A stretch of DNA of 54,134 bases from Saprospiraceae bacterium (GTDB lineage Bacteria; Bacteroidota; Bacteroidia; Chitinophagales; Saprospiraceae): positions 1 through 54,134 of the forward strand of contig JANQZX010000090.1 of assembly GCA_030728245.1 (NCBI GenBank), given 5' to 3'. The number at the start of each line of letters is the position of its first letter. The stretch's first letter is position 1. This document shows, in pieces, positions 44,624 through 52,234 of the stretch. Under the pieces are notes generated by a model. It saw nothing but the letters and a program-made list of their open reading frames with translations. It was not told the DNA's origin and did not search any database. The translations under genes were made by a program, and so were the position numbers.

Positions 44624-44669
44624 CATATCGCAAAAAGGTTTGTTTCAGCCTTACTTATAAATATTTTTT

Positions 44670-45482
44670 ATGACACCAACCATGGACAAGAAAAAGCATC
44701 ATTTGAATGAAATGAATAAAGGGACTACTTTATTTTTTATTCTTGGCGGATTTTTTATTGCTAACGCACTAGTTGCGGAGTTTATAGGGGTAAAAATATT
44801 TGCTTTAGAAGACACTTTAGGAATTTCAAGATTTAATATCAACCTTTTTGGGCAAGAAGGAGCGCTACAATTCTCCGCAGGGGTATTACTCTGGCCTGTA
44901 GTATTCTTAATGACCGATATAATTAATGAATATTTTGGAAAACAAGGCGTTAGAAAGTTATCCATTTTTACTGCCGGACTCATTGCTTACGCATTTATCA
45001 TAATATTTTTCGCCATTCAACTTTCACCTGCTGACTGGTGGACCACTCAAAATCAAGCTCAGGGGGTGGAAAATATGCAAACTTCATTTAAAGTTATTTT
45101 CGGCCAGGGTATATTAATGGTATTTGGATCATTAACTGCTTTTTTGGTTGCTCAATTAGTCGATGTTTTATTGTTCCATCAAATTAAAAAAATAACTGGA
45201 GAAAAGCGGATCTGGCTTAGATCTACAGGATCGACTTTCGTCTCTCAATTTATTGATAGTTTTGTTATTTTAACCATAGCATTCAAATGGGGCCCCGAAC
45301 TTGTTGGCAATGTAACACCCTGGACATGGAATCAAATTCTTGCGGTTGGAACGATTCAATATTTTTATAAAATATCTATGGCCGTTTTATTGACACCAGT
45401 CATATATGGGGTTCACCAAATAATAGATCGCTATTTGGGTAAGGAGGAGTCGTCAAAAATGAAAGAATTGGCTGCTTTATAA
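44670..45482 (+). CDS. Queuosine precursor transporter (YhhQ/VUT family)
   Basis: 270 residues with about six hydrophobic segments (TLFFILGGFFIANALVAEF, AGVLLWPVVFLMTDIINEYFG, LSIFTAGLIAYAFIIIFFAI, GILMVFGSLTAFLVAQLVDVLLF, FVSQFIDSFVILTIAF, ILAVGTIQYFYKISMAVLLTPVIYGV). The motifs DIINEYFG, STFVSQFIDSFV and YKxxxAxLLTPxxY are diagnostic of the DUF165/QPTR family, which imports queuosine precursors (preQ0/preQ1) across the inner membrane. A second ATG four codons in (44682) is possible. No preQ1-type aptamer was recognisable upstream. The last 52 bp overlap the convergent DUF3810 gene. Confidence 0.92.
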   Translation: MTPTMDKKKHHLNEMNKGTTLFFILGGFFIANALVAEFIGVKIFALEDTLGISRFNINLFGQEGALQFSAGVLLWPVVFLMTDIINEYFGKQGVRKLSIFTAGLIAYAFIIIFFAIQLSPADWWTTQNQAQGVENMQTSFKVIFGQGILMVFGSLTAFLVAQLVDVLLFHQIKKITGEKRIWLRSTGSTFVSQFIDSFVILTIAFKWGPELVGNVTPWTWNQILAVGTIQYFYKISMAVLLTPVIYGVHQIIDRYLGKEESSKMKELAAL

Positions 45483-46516
45483 GCTAAAACTAAACCTATT
45501 ACCTTATTGTAATTAAGCATACCCTCTTTAATTCCCTGCCCTTTAAGATAGGCATCATACATTTTATACTGAAGATTTGGCATCCAATCTTCATAACTAT
45601 TACTGTAATTTTGTATGTCTATTAGATCCTTTCTAAGACCTGTTGGGAGTTCCTTCATTTTTTCATCAAAAAAAGAAGGGGAATTTCTTCTGATGTTTGA
45701 GGCCAGGTATCTCCAATAACCTAAGGTTGTAGCGTAGGCAATGTAAGGGTTCTGATCATTGGTATGACAGATAAAAGCTAAAAAATTACAAGTACCTTCA
45801 TCAGCAAAACCATAACCATGTGCCATCTCATGGGCCATAACCGAAGTAAAGTGTATGGGATGTAAGCCAGGATCTACATTACCCTCTCCTGAAAAAGGAA
45901 AATACATACCCGCAGTACTAAAATGCAGGAAAATTCCTTTTGGTAGATTAGATGTTATGGGAACCTTTGCATGTGATGGAAATCCATGCATCTTCAACCA
46001 AAATTGAAGATTTTTTTGAATGATTGTTTGTTGGACTTCGTTCTTTACATTATATTTCACTATATCAATACCTATGGCCGTATCAGCTAACAACTCTCTG
46101 ATTTTCAAAAGATGAACGGTTGTTTCTTCATATTCAGACACCAATTGTTTGTAAGTAAATGGTGCTGATTTAACCTTCCAATGACAATCAATGGGCAAGC
46201 GATAATAATTAAATCCCCAAACAAAATAAAATAAAAAGTATAAAAAGCCTAAGCTGTTTATAATCAAACTAAACTTTACAATTTTCTTTTGTTTTGAAAA
46301 TGAAACCAAGAAAATAAAAACTAAAAAGAGTATTGGTATAGAGAACAAACCCGGTAAAATGTATAAAACAGAAATTTTTTGAAGAATAAAGCTAACGACA
46401 GGATAAATACCATTAGCATAATAATCTTCCACCCAGGATGGATTGCTGGCAAATACATATTTAACCAATTCGGTAAAAATAATTAGGACAATGCCCGATA
46501 GATGGTAGTATTTCAT
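45431..46516 (-). CDS. DUF3810 family membrane zinc-metallopeptidase-like protein
   Basis: 361 residues. Three N-terminal hydrophobic segments (HLSGIVLIIFTELVKYVF, ILPGLFSIPILFLVFIFLVSF, SLIINSLGFLYFLFYFVWGFNYYR) precede a soluble domain carrying HEMAHGYGFADEGTCNFLAF, an HExxH zinc-binding motif with a downstream Glu as the likely third ligand. This is the layout of the DUF3810 family, widespread in Bacteroidota and not characterised. The catalytic domain is probably periplasmic. Divergent from trxA (71-bp gap); its 3' end overlaps the queuosine transporter gene by 52 bp. Protease activity is inferred from the motif. Confidence 0.88.
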   Translation of the reverse strand: MKYYHLSGIVLIIFTELVKYVFASNPSWVEDYYANGIYPVVSFILQKISVLYILPGLFSIPILFLVFIFLVSFSKQKKIVKFSLIINSLGFLYFLFYFVWGFNYYRLPIDCHWKVKSAPFTYKQLVSEYEETTVHLLKIRELLADTAIGIDIVKYNVKNEVQQTIIQKNLQFWLKMHGFPSHAKVPITSNLPKGIFLHFSTAGMYFPFSGEGNVDPGLHPIHFTSVMAHEMAHGYGFADEGTCNFLAFICHTNDQNPYIAYATTLGYWRYLASNIRRNSPSFFDEKMKELPTGLRKDLIDIQNYSNSYEDWMPNLQYKMYDAYLKGQGIKEGMLNYNKVIGLVLAYKAANSFIFDDSSLPK

Positions 46517-46587
46517 TTTTTAACTTAACTTTACAACTAAATTACTAAACGCTTTGTTTTGATAACTTAATATTTAAAACAATTAAA

Positions 46588-46911
46588 ATGGCATTTGAAT
46601 TCACTGACAACAATTTTAAAAGTACAGTTTTAGATACCCCTGGTATTGCTGTAGTTGATTTTTGGGCAGAATGGTGCGGACCATGTCGTATGGTTGGCCC
46701 AATCATAGAGGAGTTAGCAAAGGAATATGACGGTAAGGTAATCGTTGGCAAACTTGATGTTGATGCTAACCCTGAAGTTTCAATGAAATATCAAATCCGT
46801 TCTATACCTACTATCTTGATTCTTAAAGATGGTGAAATTATCCATAAACATGTTGGCGTGGCTACAAAACAAAGTCTGGTTCAAAAAATAGAAGAGGCTG
46901 CTGCCGTGTAA
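46588..46911 (+). CDS. trxA: Thioredoxin
   Basis: 107 residues, the standard thioredoxin length. Active site AEWCGPCRM with Cys30 and Cys33, the buried Asp in VVDFWAEW, and cis-Pro in YQIRSIPTILIL. No signal peptide, so it is the cytosolic disulfide reductant working with thioredoxin reductase. Monocistronic; a perfect hairpin starts 18 bases after the stop. Confidence 0.96.
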   Translation: MAFEFTDNNFKSTVLDTPGIAVVDFWAEWCGPCRMVGPIIEELAKEYDGKVIVGKLDVDANPEVSMKYQIRSIPTILILKDGEIIHKHVGVATKQSLVQKIEEAAAV

Positions 46912-46928
46912 ATACGTTCAACCAACCA

Positions 46929-46963
46929 TTTAGAGTCTTTGTATTTTATACAAAGACTCTAAA
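46929..46963. terminator. Perfect 15-bp hairpin between trxA and the DUF58 gene
   Basis: TTTAGAGTCTTTGTA (46929-46943) and its exact complement at 46949-46963 enclose a 5-nt loop TTTTA. No T-tract follows on either strand (CTACAATAATTG downstream), so it may act as a weak or factor-dependent terminator, an mRNA 3'-end stabiliser for trxA, or a protein site. The right arm ends 15 bases before the next ATG, so in a read-through transcript it would sit over the DUF58 initiation region. Confidence 0.6.
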
Positions 46964-46978
46964 CTACAATAATTGTTT

Positions 46979-47911
46979 ATGTCTTATTGGGAGAATCCAA
47001 AAATTCGTGAGTTTAACAACATAGATCTTTTAGCCAGGCAAGTGGTTGAAGGGTTCATTATTGGTTTACATAAAAGTCCATTTCATGGATTTTCAGTTGA
47101 ATTTGCTGAGCACAGAATATACAATCAAGGAGAATCAACCAAAAATATTGATTGGAAGGTTTTTGCCCGCACCAATAAGTTATTCACTAAAAGATTTGAA
47201 GAAGAAACCAATTTGAGGTGTCAAATAGTCATAGATACCTCTTCGTCTATGTATTTTCCCGAGAGAAAAGCAGGCGATAAAAATTATTTAAACAAGCTTT
47301 ATTTTTCTTCACTTGCTGCAGCTTCATTGATGCAGTTATTACAAAAGCAAAGAGATGCTTTTGGTCTCAGTCTTTTCGATGAAACGGTGTACACTCACTC
47401 ACAATGTAAATCGAGCACGACCCATTACCGTTTGTTATTAAGTTATCTTGAAAAAAAATTAAATATTCCCGTTCCATTAGTCACTACCTCAACGTCACAA
47501 GCCCTTCATCAGATTGCTGAAAGTATTCATAAAAGATCATTGGTTATCATTTTTAGTGATATGTTTGAAACTTCTGATGATCAGGACGCTATGTTTGCAT
47601 CACTTCAGCATCTAAAACACAATATGCACGAGGTAATTTTGTTTCATGTGACAGATAAAAAGTTAGAATTAGATTTTGATTTCGAGGACAGACCTTACCT
47701 CTTCGTAGATCTTGAAACAGGAAATGAGGTAAAATTACAAGCGGGTCTGGTAAAAGAAAGCTATAAAGAAGAATCTTCCTTATTGTTAAAAAATTTAAAA
47801 ATGAAATGCCTTCAGTATAAAATTGATTTTGTTGAAGCAGACATTAATGAAGGATTTCACCCTATTTTACAGAGATACTTAGTTAAACGATCAAAAATGA
47901 AAGTAGGTTAA
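46979..47911 (+). CDS. DUF58 domain-containing protein (VWA-like)
   Basis: 310 residues from the ATG at 46979; a TTG two codons upstream is not needed. The DUF58 signature HRIYNQGESTKNIDWKVFART at ~44-64 is followed by a von Willebrand A-like fold with MIDAS IDTSSSM and later LVIIFSDMFE. DUF58 proteins are usually encoded next to a MoxR AAA+ ATPase and Bat-type membrane VWA proteins and are thought to act in cofactor or metal insertion or envelope maturation. No MoxR gene is visible here. The S4-protein gene begins 1 bp after the stop, suggesting cotranscription. Confidence 0.9.
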   Translation: MSYWENPKIREFNNIDLLARQVVEGFIIGLHKSPFHGFSVEFAEHRIYNQGESTKNIDWKVFARTNKLFTKRFEEETNLRCQIVIDTSSSMYFPERKAGDKNYLNKLYFSSLAAASLMQLLQKQRDAFGLSLFDETVYTHSQCKSSTTHYRLLLSYLEKKLNIPVPLVTTSTSQALHQIAESIHKRSLVIIFSDMFETSDDQDAMFASLQHLKHNMHEVILFHVTDKKLELDFDFEDRPYLFVDLETGNEVKLQAGLVKESYKEESSLLLKNLKMKCLQYKIDFVEADINEGFHPILQRYLVKRSKMKVG

Positions 47912-47912
47912 T

Positions 47913-48341
47913 ATGCAAGTTTATATTTTACCTGAAAGCAAAACGAGAATTGATAAATGGCTTTGGACCGTTAGGATTTTTAAGTCCAGAACAATTGCCA
48001 CAGATGCTTGTAAAGCTGGAAAAATAAAAATTAATGGCTTGGAGATTAAGCCTTCTGCTTCTGTTAGTAGGTTAGACAAAATTGAAGTTCGCAAGAATGG
48101 ATTTAATTTTCAATTTGAGGTTAAAGAATTACTAAAAAACCGCGTACCCGCTCCCATTGCTAAAGAATGTTTCCAAAACAACACGCCAGTATCAGAATTA
48201 GAAAAATATAACGATTGGTTTAATGGCAAGAAATCAAGCGTACTAAGAGCCAGAGGTACAGGAAGACCTACCAAAAAAGATAGACGAAGTATGGACGATT
48301 TCAGCGATTTCGATGAATTTGACGAAGAAGAAGAAATTTAA
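47913..48341 (+). CDS. S4-domain RNA-binding protein (Hsp15-like)
   Basis: 142 residues. An S4 domain occupies ~10-70: TRIDKWLWTVRIFKSRTIATDACKAGKIKINGLEIKPS, the Hsp15/RluA-type alpha-L motif. A basic segment (GRPTKKDRR) and a very acidic tail (DDFSDFDEFDEEEEI) follow. E. coli Hsp15 (HslR) binds 50S subunits carrying a stalled nascent chain. Start 1 bp after the DUF58 stop. The stop overlaps the convergent unknown gene by 4 bp. Confidence 0.92.
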   Translation: MQVYILPESKTRIDKWLWTVRIFKSRTIATDACKAGKIKINGLEIKPSASVSRLDKIEVRKNGFNFQFEVKELLKNRVPAPIAKECFQNNTPVSELEKYNDWFNGKKSSVLRARGTGRPTKKDRRSMDDFSDFDEFDEEEEI

Positions 48342-49285
48342 TTATTTCCTTTCTTTTTCTTTTCCAAGCTACTTTTACCGAATAAATCTTTTCCCTCCCT
48401 ACCTAAAATAGGTTTCTGTCTAATAGTCTCTTCATCTGTCGAAGTAACTGTAAGCATCTCAATATATTCTAATTTATTTGGTAAGATTTTAAAAGCCTCG
48501 TAACTTCCATCAGGAACCATTTCCTCAGGCTGTCCGGCTTTTAAAACCAGTGGGGCCAAATGGTCGAAAACAATTAATCCGAGTTCTGAATCATAATTCA
48601 ACTTTATGGTTGATTCTGCGGAATAGGAAAGAATAAATCTGAGAGGAATAGTGGCGCTTGAATCTTTAGGATTAGGTGGAAAAATAGATGCACCGAAAAC
48701 TGGTTTATTGCCAACAAAACGAATGGGTTCAATCCACTTTTTACGCGTTTTACCGTCATTTGCATCATAGCCAAAAGCAAGATAAGTGGCAGAATCACCT
48801 ACACCAAATTGCTGAATACCATAAACAAGACACCCCATCCAATTTTCGGGTCTTAAAGAAGCTACATCGGGTTGAGATATAGTAAAAGACCTATCAATTA
48901 ATGGAAATAAAATTAAACTGTCCGATTTCCTTTGTAAAGCACCATAATATCTATATTCTGTCGGTGAAACTGCCAATTGCCAGGTAAACATACGAAAACT
49001 ACTATCCGGAGGATACTGTAAAGAAACAGATTTTAGCTTTGAAAAAGGGTAATAGAAAGAGTTCTTAATTTTCAAGGTTTTTACCAGGGTAACAATAAGG
49101 TCTCTGGTCGCATAGAACCTATCTTCAGGTAAAGAATCATTAACTATAGAATAAGCATAAAAAGATAGAGTGTCCTCTAAGGCAGATAACTCCTTCTTTT
49201 CAGTTGCTGAGAAGGTAATCTTACCAGTTTGACCTGATAGGGATAATGTTATTAATATAAGATACAAGAAAAAAATATATCGCAT
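48338..49285 (-). CDS. Exported protein of unknown function
   Basis: 315 residues with signal peptide MRYIFFLYLILITLSLSGQ. The mature protein has a helical start (ATEKKELSALEDTLSFYAYSIV) and then beta-rich sequence with FRMFTWQLAVSPTEYRYYGALQRK, ENWMGCLVYGIQQF, YLAFGYDANDGKTRKKWIEPIRF and LNYDSELGLIVFDHLAPL, ending in a Lys-rich tail. I recognise no domain. The WQL...YRYYGALQ / YLLFGYD-like sequence is of a type common in uncharacterised Bacteroidota periplasmic proteins. It is the third gene of a leftward run after the peroxiredoxin and VWA genes (35-bp gap to the VWA stop). Confidence 0.78.
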   Translation of the reverse strand: MRYIFFLYLILITLSLSGQTGKITFSATEKKELSALEDTLSFYAYSIVNDSLPEDRFYATRDLIVTLVKTLKIKNSFYYPFSKLKSVSLQYPPDSSFRMFTWQLAVSPTEYRYYGALQRKSDSLILFPLIDRSFTISQPDVASLRPENWMGCLVYGIQQFGVGDSATYLAFGYDANDGKTRKKWIEPIRFVGNKPVFGASIFPPNPKDSSATIPLRFILSYSAESTIKLNYDSELGLIVFDHLAPLVLKAGQPEEMVPDGSYEAFKILPNKLEYIEMLTVTSTDEETIRQKPILGREGKDLFGKSSLEKKKKGNN

Positions 49286-49320
49286 GAATTTTATGTTTTT
49301 TAGAAAACACTATATTCATC

Positions 49321-50424
49321 TTATTTATTGCTTTTTCTCGACTTATTATTCTTATAGTCTCTAAAAACAAAAGAACCCAGACCATCCAAAGAACTATAAA
49401 ACGCCTTTCCCTGGTTTGCTTTAGTAAATTGATCCACGAAATTCATTAAATAAGGATCTCTCGCAATCATAAAAGTAGTGATAGGGATATCCATTTTCCT
49501 ACATGACTGCGCCAGATTCAAGGTACGGGAAACAATGGTTCTATCGAGACCGAAACTATTCTGATAATACTTTTTACCCTTTTTTATGCAAGTAGGCTTA
49601 CCATCTGTAATCATAAAGATTTGCTTATTAGAACTTCGGCGTTTCCTTAATATATCCATGGCAAGTTGTAGGCCGGCCACCGTATTTGTGTGATAAGGCC
49701 CAACCTGAAGATAAGGTAAATCTTTTATTTCGATAGTCCAGGCATCATTTCCAAAAACAAGAATATCGAGTGTATCTTTTGGAAATCGGGTAGTTATATA
49801 TTCAGAAAGAGCCATAGCTACTCTTTTTGCTGGGGTAATACGATCTTCGCCATAAAGAATCATAGAATGAGAAATATCAATCATCAAAACGGTTGACATT
49901 TGACTTTGATCATAAGTTTCTTGTACCTCAAGATCATTTTCTGATAGTTTAAAAGAATCTATCCCATGATTTACCTGAGCGTTTTTTAAGGACTCAGACA
50001 TTGCAATTTTATCTAAAGCATCCCCAAAAACAAAAGGCCTCCTTTCAGAAGTAAGTTCGTCTCCCCTACCCTCGAGACGAGTATTATGACCGCCGGCTTT
50101 ACTTTTCTTAATATCGCCAAAAACATCTTCCAATGCCTTCTTTCGCATGGCCAACTCCATTTTAGGAGCGGGAACCAATTCGGGGGATTGAGCATCTTTA
50201 GAACGAATAAACCCCTGGTCCTTAAGATCCTGAATAAAATCAGCTAAACCATATTCAGGCGTTGTCAACTTGTATTGTCTATCGAGCTCTGTTAGCCAAG
50301 ATAAAGCTTCATCAACATCACCTGATGTATGAAGTAGTAATTCCTTAAAAAGTTTGAGTAACCGATCGAAAACATTATTGTCTTTATCCTGATTTCCAAC
50401 ATCACCAAATTTCCACCCAATCAT
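49321..50424 (-). CDS. VWA domain-containing protein
   Basis: 367 residues, no signal peptide. The N-terminal ~175 residues are helical and charged. The VWA domain spans ~176-350, with MIDAS DISHSM (Asp183, Ser185, Ser187), the Thr loop HTNTVAGLQLA and FMITDGKP (Asp274), so metal-dependent ligand binding is likely intact. The architecture is that of cytoplasmic VWA partners of MoxR/magnesium-chelatase-like AAA+ ATPases; no such ATPase is visible in the window. It starts 16 bp after the stop of the peroxiredoxin-like gene, so they should be cotranscribed. Confidence 0.88.
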   Translation of the reverse strand: MIGWKFGDVGNQDKDNNVFDRLLKLFKELLLHTSGDVDEALSWLTELDRQYKLTTPEYGLADFIQDLKDQGFIRSKDAQSPELVPAPKMELAMRKKALEDVFGDIKKSKAGGHNTRLEGRGDELTSERRPFVFGDALDKIAMSESLKNAQVNHGIDSFKLSENDLEVQETYDQSQMSTVLMIDISHSMILYGEDRITPAKRVAMALSEYITTRFPKDTLDILVFGNDAWTIEIKDLPYLQVGPYHTNTVAGLQLAMDILRKRRSSNKQIFMITDGKPTCIKKGKKYYQNSFGLDRTIVSRTLNLAQSCRKMDIPITTFMIARDPYLMNFVDQFTKANQGKAFYSSLDGLGSFVFRDYKNNKSRKSNK

Positions 50425-50440
50425 ATAAACCGATTTATTA

Positions 50441-50977
50441 TTACTTTATAACACAACAACTAGCCAACTGCAAGTAGTCGGGTCTGTCAGAGGACAAATT
50501 ATGTATAAAACTTTCTTTCAACTCTCCTCTATCAATAACAAAAACGCCAGGCATTTGAAATCCGTCGCCAATTTGCGCACTTGGTGACTGCCCACTCTTT
50601 ATTCCTGCAGAAAAGCCACGAATAAGAGATTGCAATCCAAAAAGTTGATTAAAATTCCCTTTTACCAATCCAAAAGCACTATAATATCTACAATTGGGGT
50701 CACTGACATGATGAATGTTTAGCAATCCAAATTTACTGAAATTCTTTTCAGCTGTGTCAAAATCGGTCATGTGGACAAACACAATTTTAAGCCCACTTGT
50801 TTCAATTTTAGATCTACTTTTAGATATATCAACGAGAGCTTCCTTACAAAAAATACATCCGAAATGCCTTAAAAAAACCAATAGAACAGGATTTTCGAAA
50901 GTAAGATTAAACACAGAATCTCCATTATTGGTAACCATTTGGTTGAGCCATTCTTTTTTAAAGAGACCAAATTCCAT
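50441..50977 (-). CDS. Peroxiredoxin-like (AhpC/TSA, PRXL2-type) protein
   Basis: 178 residues. Thioredoxin-fold with the redox motif RHFGCIFCKE (Cys41, Cys44), characteristic of the peroxiredoxin-like-2/AhpC-TSA_2 group rather than classical AhpC. Later strands include IGDGFQMPGVFVID with the cis-Pro position. The protein ends in a vicinal Cys pair, ASCCVIK (Cys174-Cys175), which could act as a resolving or metal-binding pair. Cytoplasmic. First gene of a probable operon with the VWA protein and the exported unknown protein. Substrate not known. Confidence 0.85.
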   Translation of the reverse strand: MEFGLFKKEWLNQMVTNNGDSVFNLTFENPVLLVFLRHFGCIFCKEALVDISKSRSKIETSGLKIVFVHMTDFDTAEKNFSKFGLLNIHHVSDPNCRYYSAFGLVKGNFNQLFGLQSLIRGFSAGIKSGQSPSAQIGDGFQMPGVFVIDRGELKESFIHNLSSDRPDYLQLASCCVIK

Positions 50978-51052
50978 TTAAAAAAAGTTTATTACTTAAA
51001 CAATAAATAGTGTAAAGGGTTCAAGCAGGGGAAATAAATGGGACTTATAAAA

Positions 51053-51090
51053 AAAATCCATACCTCTATAATTAAAGAGATATGGATTTT
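51053..51090 (-). terminator. Intrinsic terminator of mdh
   Basis: Arms AAAATCCATACCTCT (51053-51067) and AGAGATATGGATTTT (51076-51090) with an 8-nt loop; the single non-complementary position becomes a G-U pair in the leftward transcript. Read leftward the hairpin runs into a stretch of eight U. It starts 22 bases after the mdh stop codon. Confidence 0.88.
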
Positions 51091-51111
51091 AATAATCATT
51101 TAAAAAAAAGC

Positions 51112-52044
51112 CTATTTTGATAGTCCATCATAAACCTCCATAACCTGACGAACCTGATCGGCTGAATCATTTAGAAGGGCCATTTCAGACTCATTTAATT
51201 TTAACTCTATCAGCTGCTCAATACCATTAGCTCCCAATTTAACTGGAACGCCAACAAAAACGCCATTTAGATTATACTCACCATTTAAAAGAGCACAACA
51301 AGGATAAATTCTATTCTCATTTTTCAAAATACTTTCCACCATCTGAGCGGCAGCAGCACCTGGAGCATACCAGGCAGAGGTTCCCATCAACTTAACTAAT
51401 TCACCGCCGCCAACTTTTGTCCTTTCAACAATGGCGTCTAAAGATGCTTCATCAATTAACTCCGTAACAGGAATTCCACTTATGGTAGTATAACGAGGGA
51501 GCGGAACCATAGTATCACCATGACCTCCCATTAGTACTGCCTGAATATCCTTTGGAGAAACATTAAGCGCTTCCGCTAAAAAAGCTCTATATCTGGCTGT
51601 ATCTAAAATACCCGCCATTCCAAAAACGCGGGAAGAAGGTAATCCCGATGTCTTCCATGCGGCGTAAGTCATGACATCCAGAGGATTTGAAACTACGATG
51701 ATAATAGGATTAGCTGAATACTTCATTATCTGTGCGGTAACAGAGGAAACGATATTAGCATTGGTGCTAATAAGATCATCTCTTGACATACCTGGTTTTC
51801 TCGGAATACCCGCGGTGATCACGACAATATCAGAATCGGCGGTCTTCGCATAATCATCTGTACCAGTAATACGTGTGCTATAATAATCAACCGGGGCTTG
51901 TTGCCACATATCTAATGCTTTACCTTTTGCCATATCCCCCTGGATATCGAGTAAAACAATTTCATTAACTAAATCTTTGTGCGCCAGTACATTCGCCACA
52001 GTAGCTCCCACATTTCCGGAACCGATCACAGTAACCTTTCTCAT
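51112..52044 (-). CDS. mdh: Malate dehydrogenase (LDH-like type)
   Basis: 310 residues. NAD-binding VIGSGNVGATVA (6-17) with Asp33 giving NAD specificity, substrate-binding Arg82 and Arg88 in GIPRKPGMSRDDL (malate rather than lactate specificity), Asp148/Arg151 in GILDTARYR, and catalytic His175 in MGGHGDTMVP. It interconverts malate and oxaloacetate in the TCA cycle. Monocistronic with its own terminator; divergent from the metalloprotease gene across 190 bp. Confidence 0.97.
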   Translation of the reverse strand: MRKVTVIGSGNVGATVANVLAHKDLVNEIVLLDIQGDMAKGKALDMWQQAPVDYYSTRITGTDDYAKTADSDIVVITAGIPRKPGMSRDDLISTNANIVSSVTAQIMKYSANPIIIVVSNPLDVMTYAAWKTSGLPSSRVFGMAGILDTARYRAFLAEALNVSPKDIQAVLMGGHGDTMVPLPRYTTISGIPVTELIDEASLDAIVERTKVGGGELVKLMGTSAWYAPGAAAAQMVESILKNENRIYPCCALLNGEYNLNGVFVGVPVKLGANGIEQLIELKLNESEMALLNDSADQVRQVMEVYDGLSK

Positions 52045-52234
52045 GATATTTTTTTTGTTTAGTTTGCTTGGAATTTGGTATAAAAATACAAATATTTTAA
52101 AATTTTATCCACCTTTTTTTGGATATGTAATAATAAACCTTTTACTTTACTCCCGAGAGGTGAAAAATATACTTTAAAAGCAGTATTTTTTCCCAAGGCA
52201 TTTACATATCGTTTTTATCAAGCTGTAAGGCACT

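Noticed and set aside
44563-44669. preQ1 riboswitch upstream of the queuosine precursor transporter
   Set aside because: No recognisable preQ1-I or -II core (C-rich loop with A-rich tail pairing) could be read; the strong repeats in this gap fit operator geometry for hscA better.
46979-50424. A complete MoxR/Bat-type operon from the DUF58 and VWA genes
   Set aside because: The two genes are on opposite strands, 1.4 kb apart, and no AAA+ ATPase or Bat membrane protein is present.
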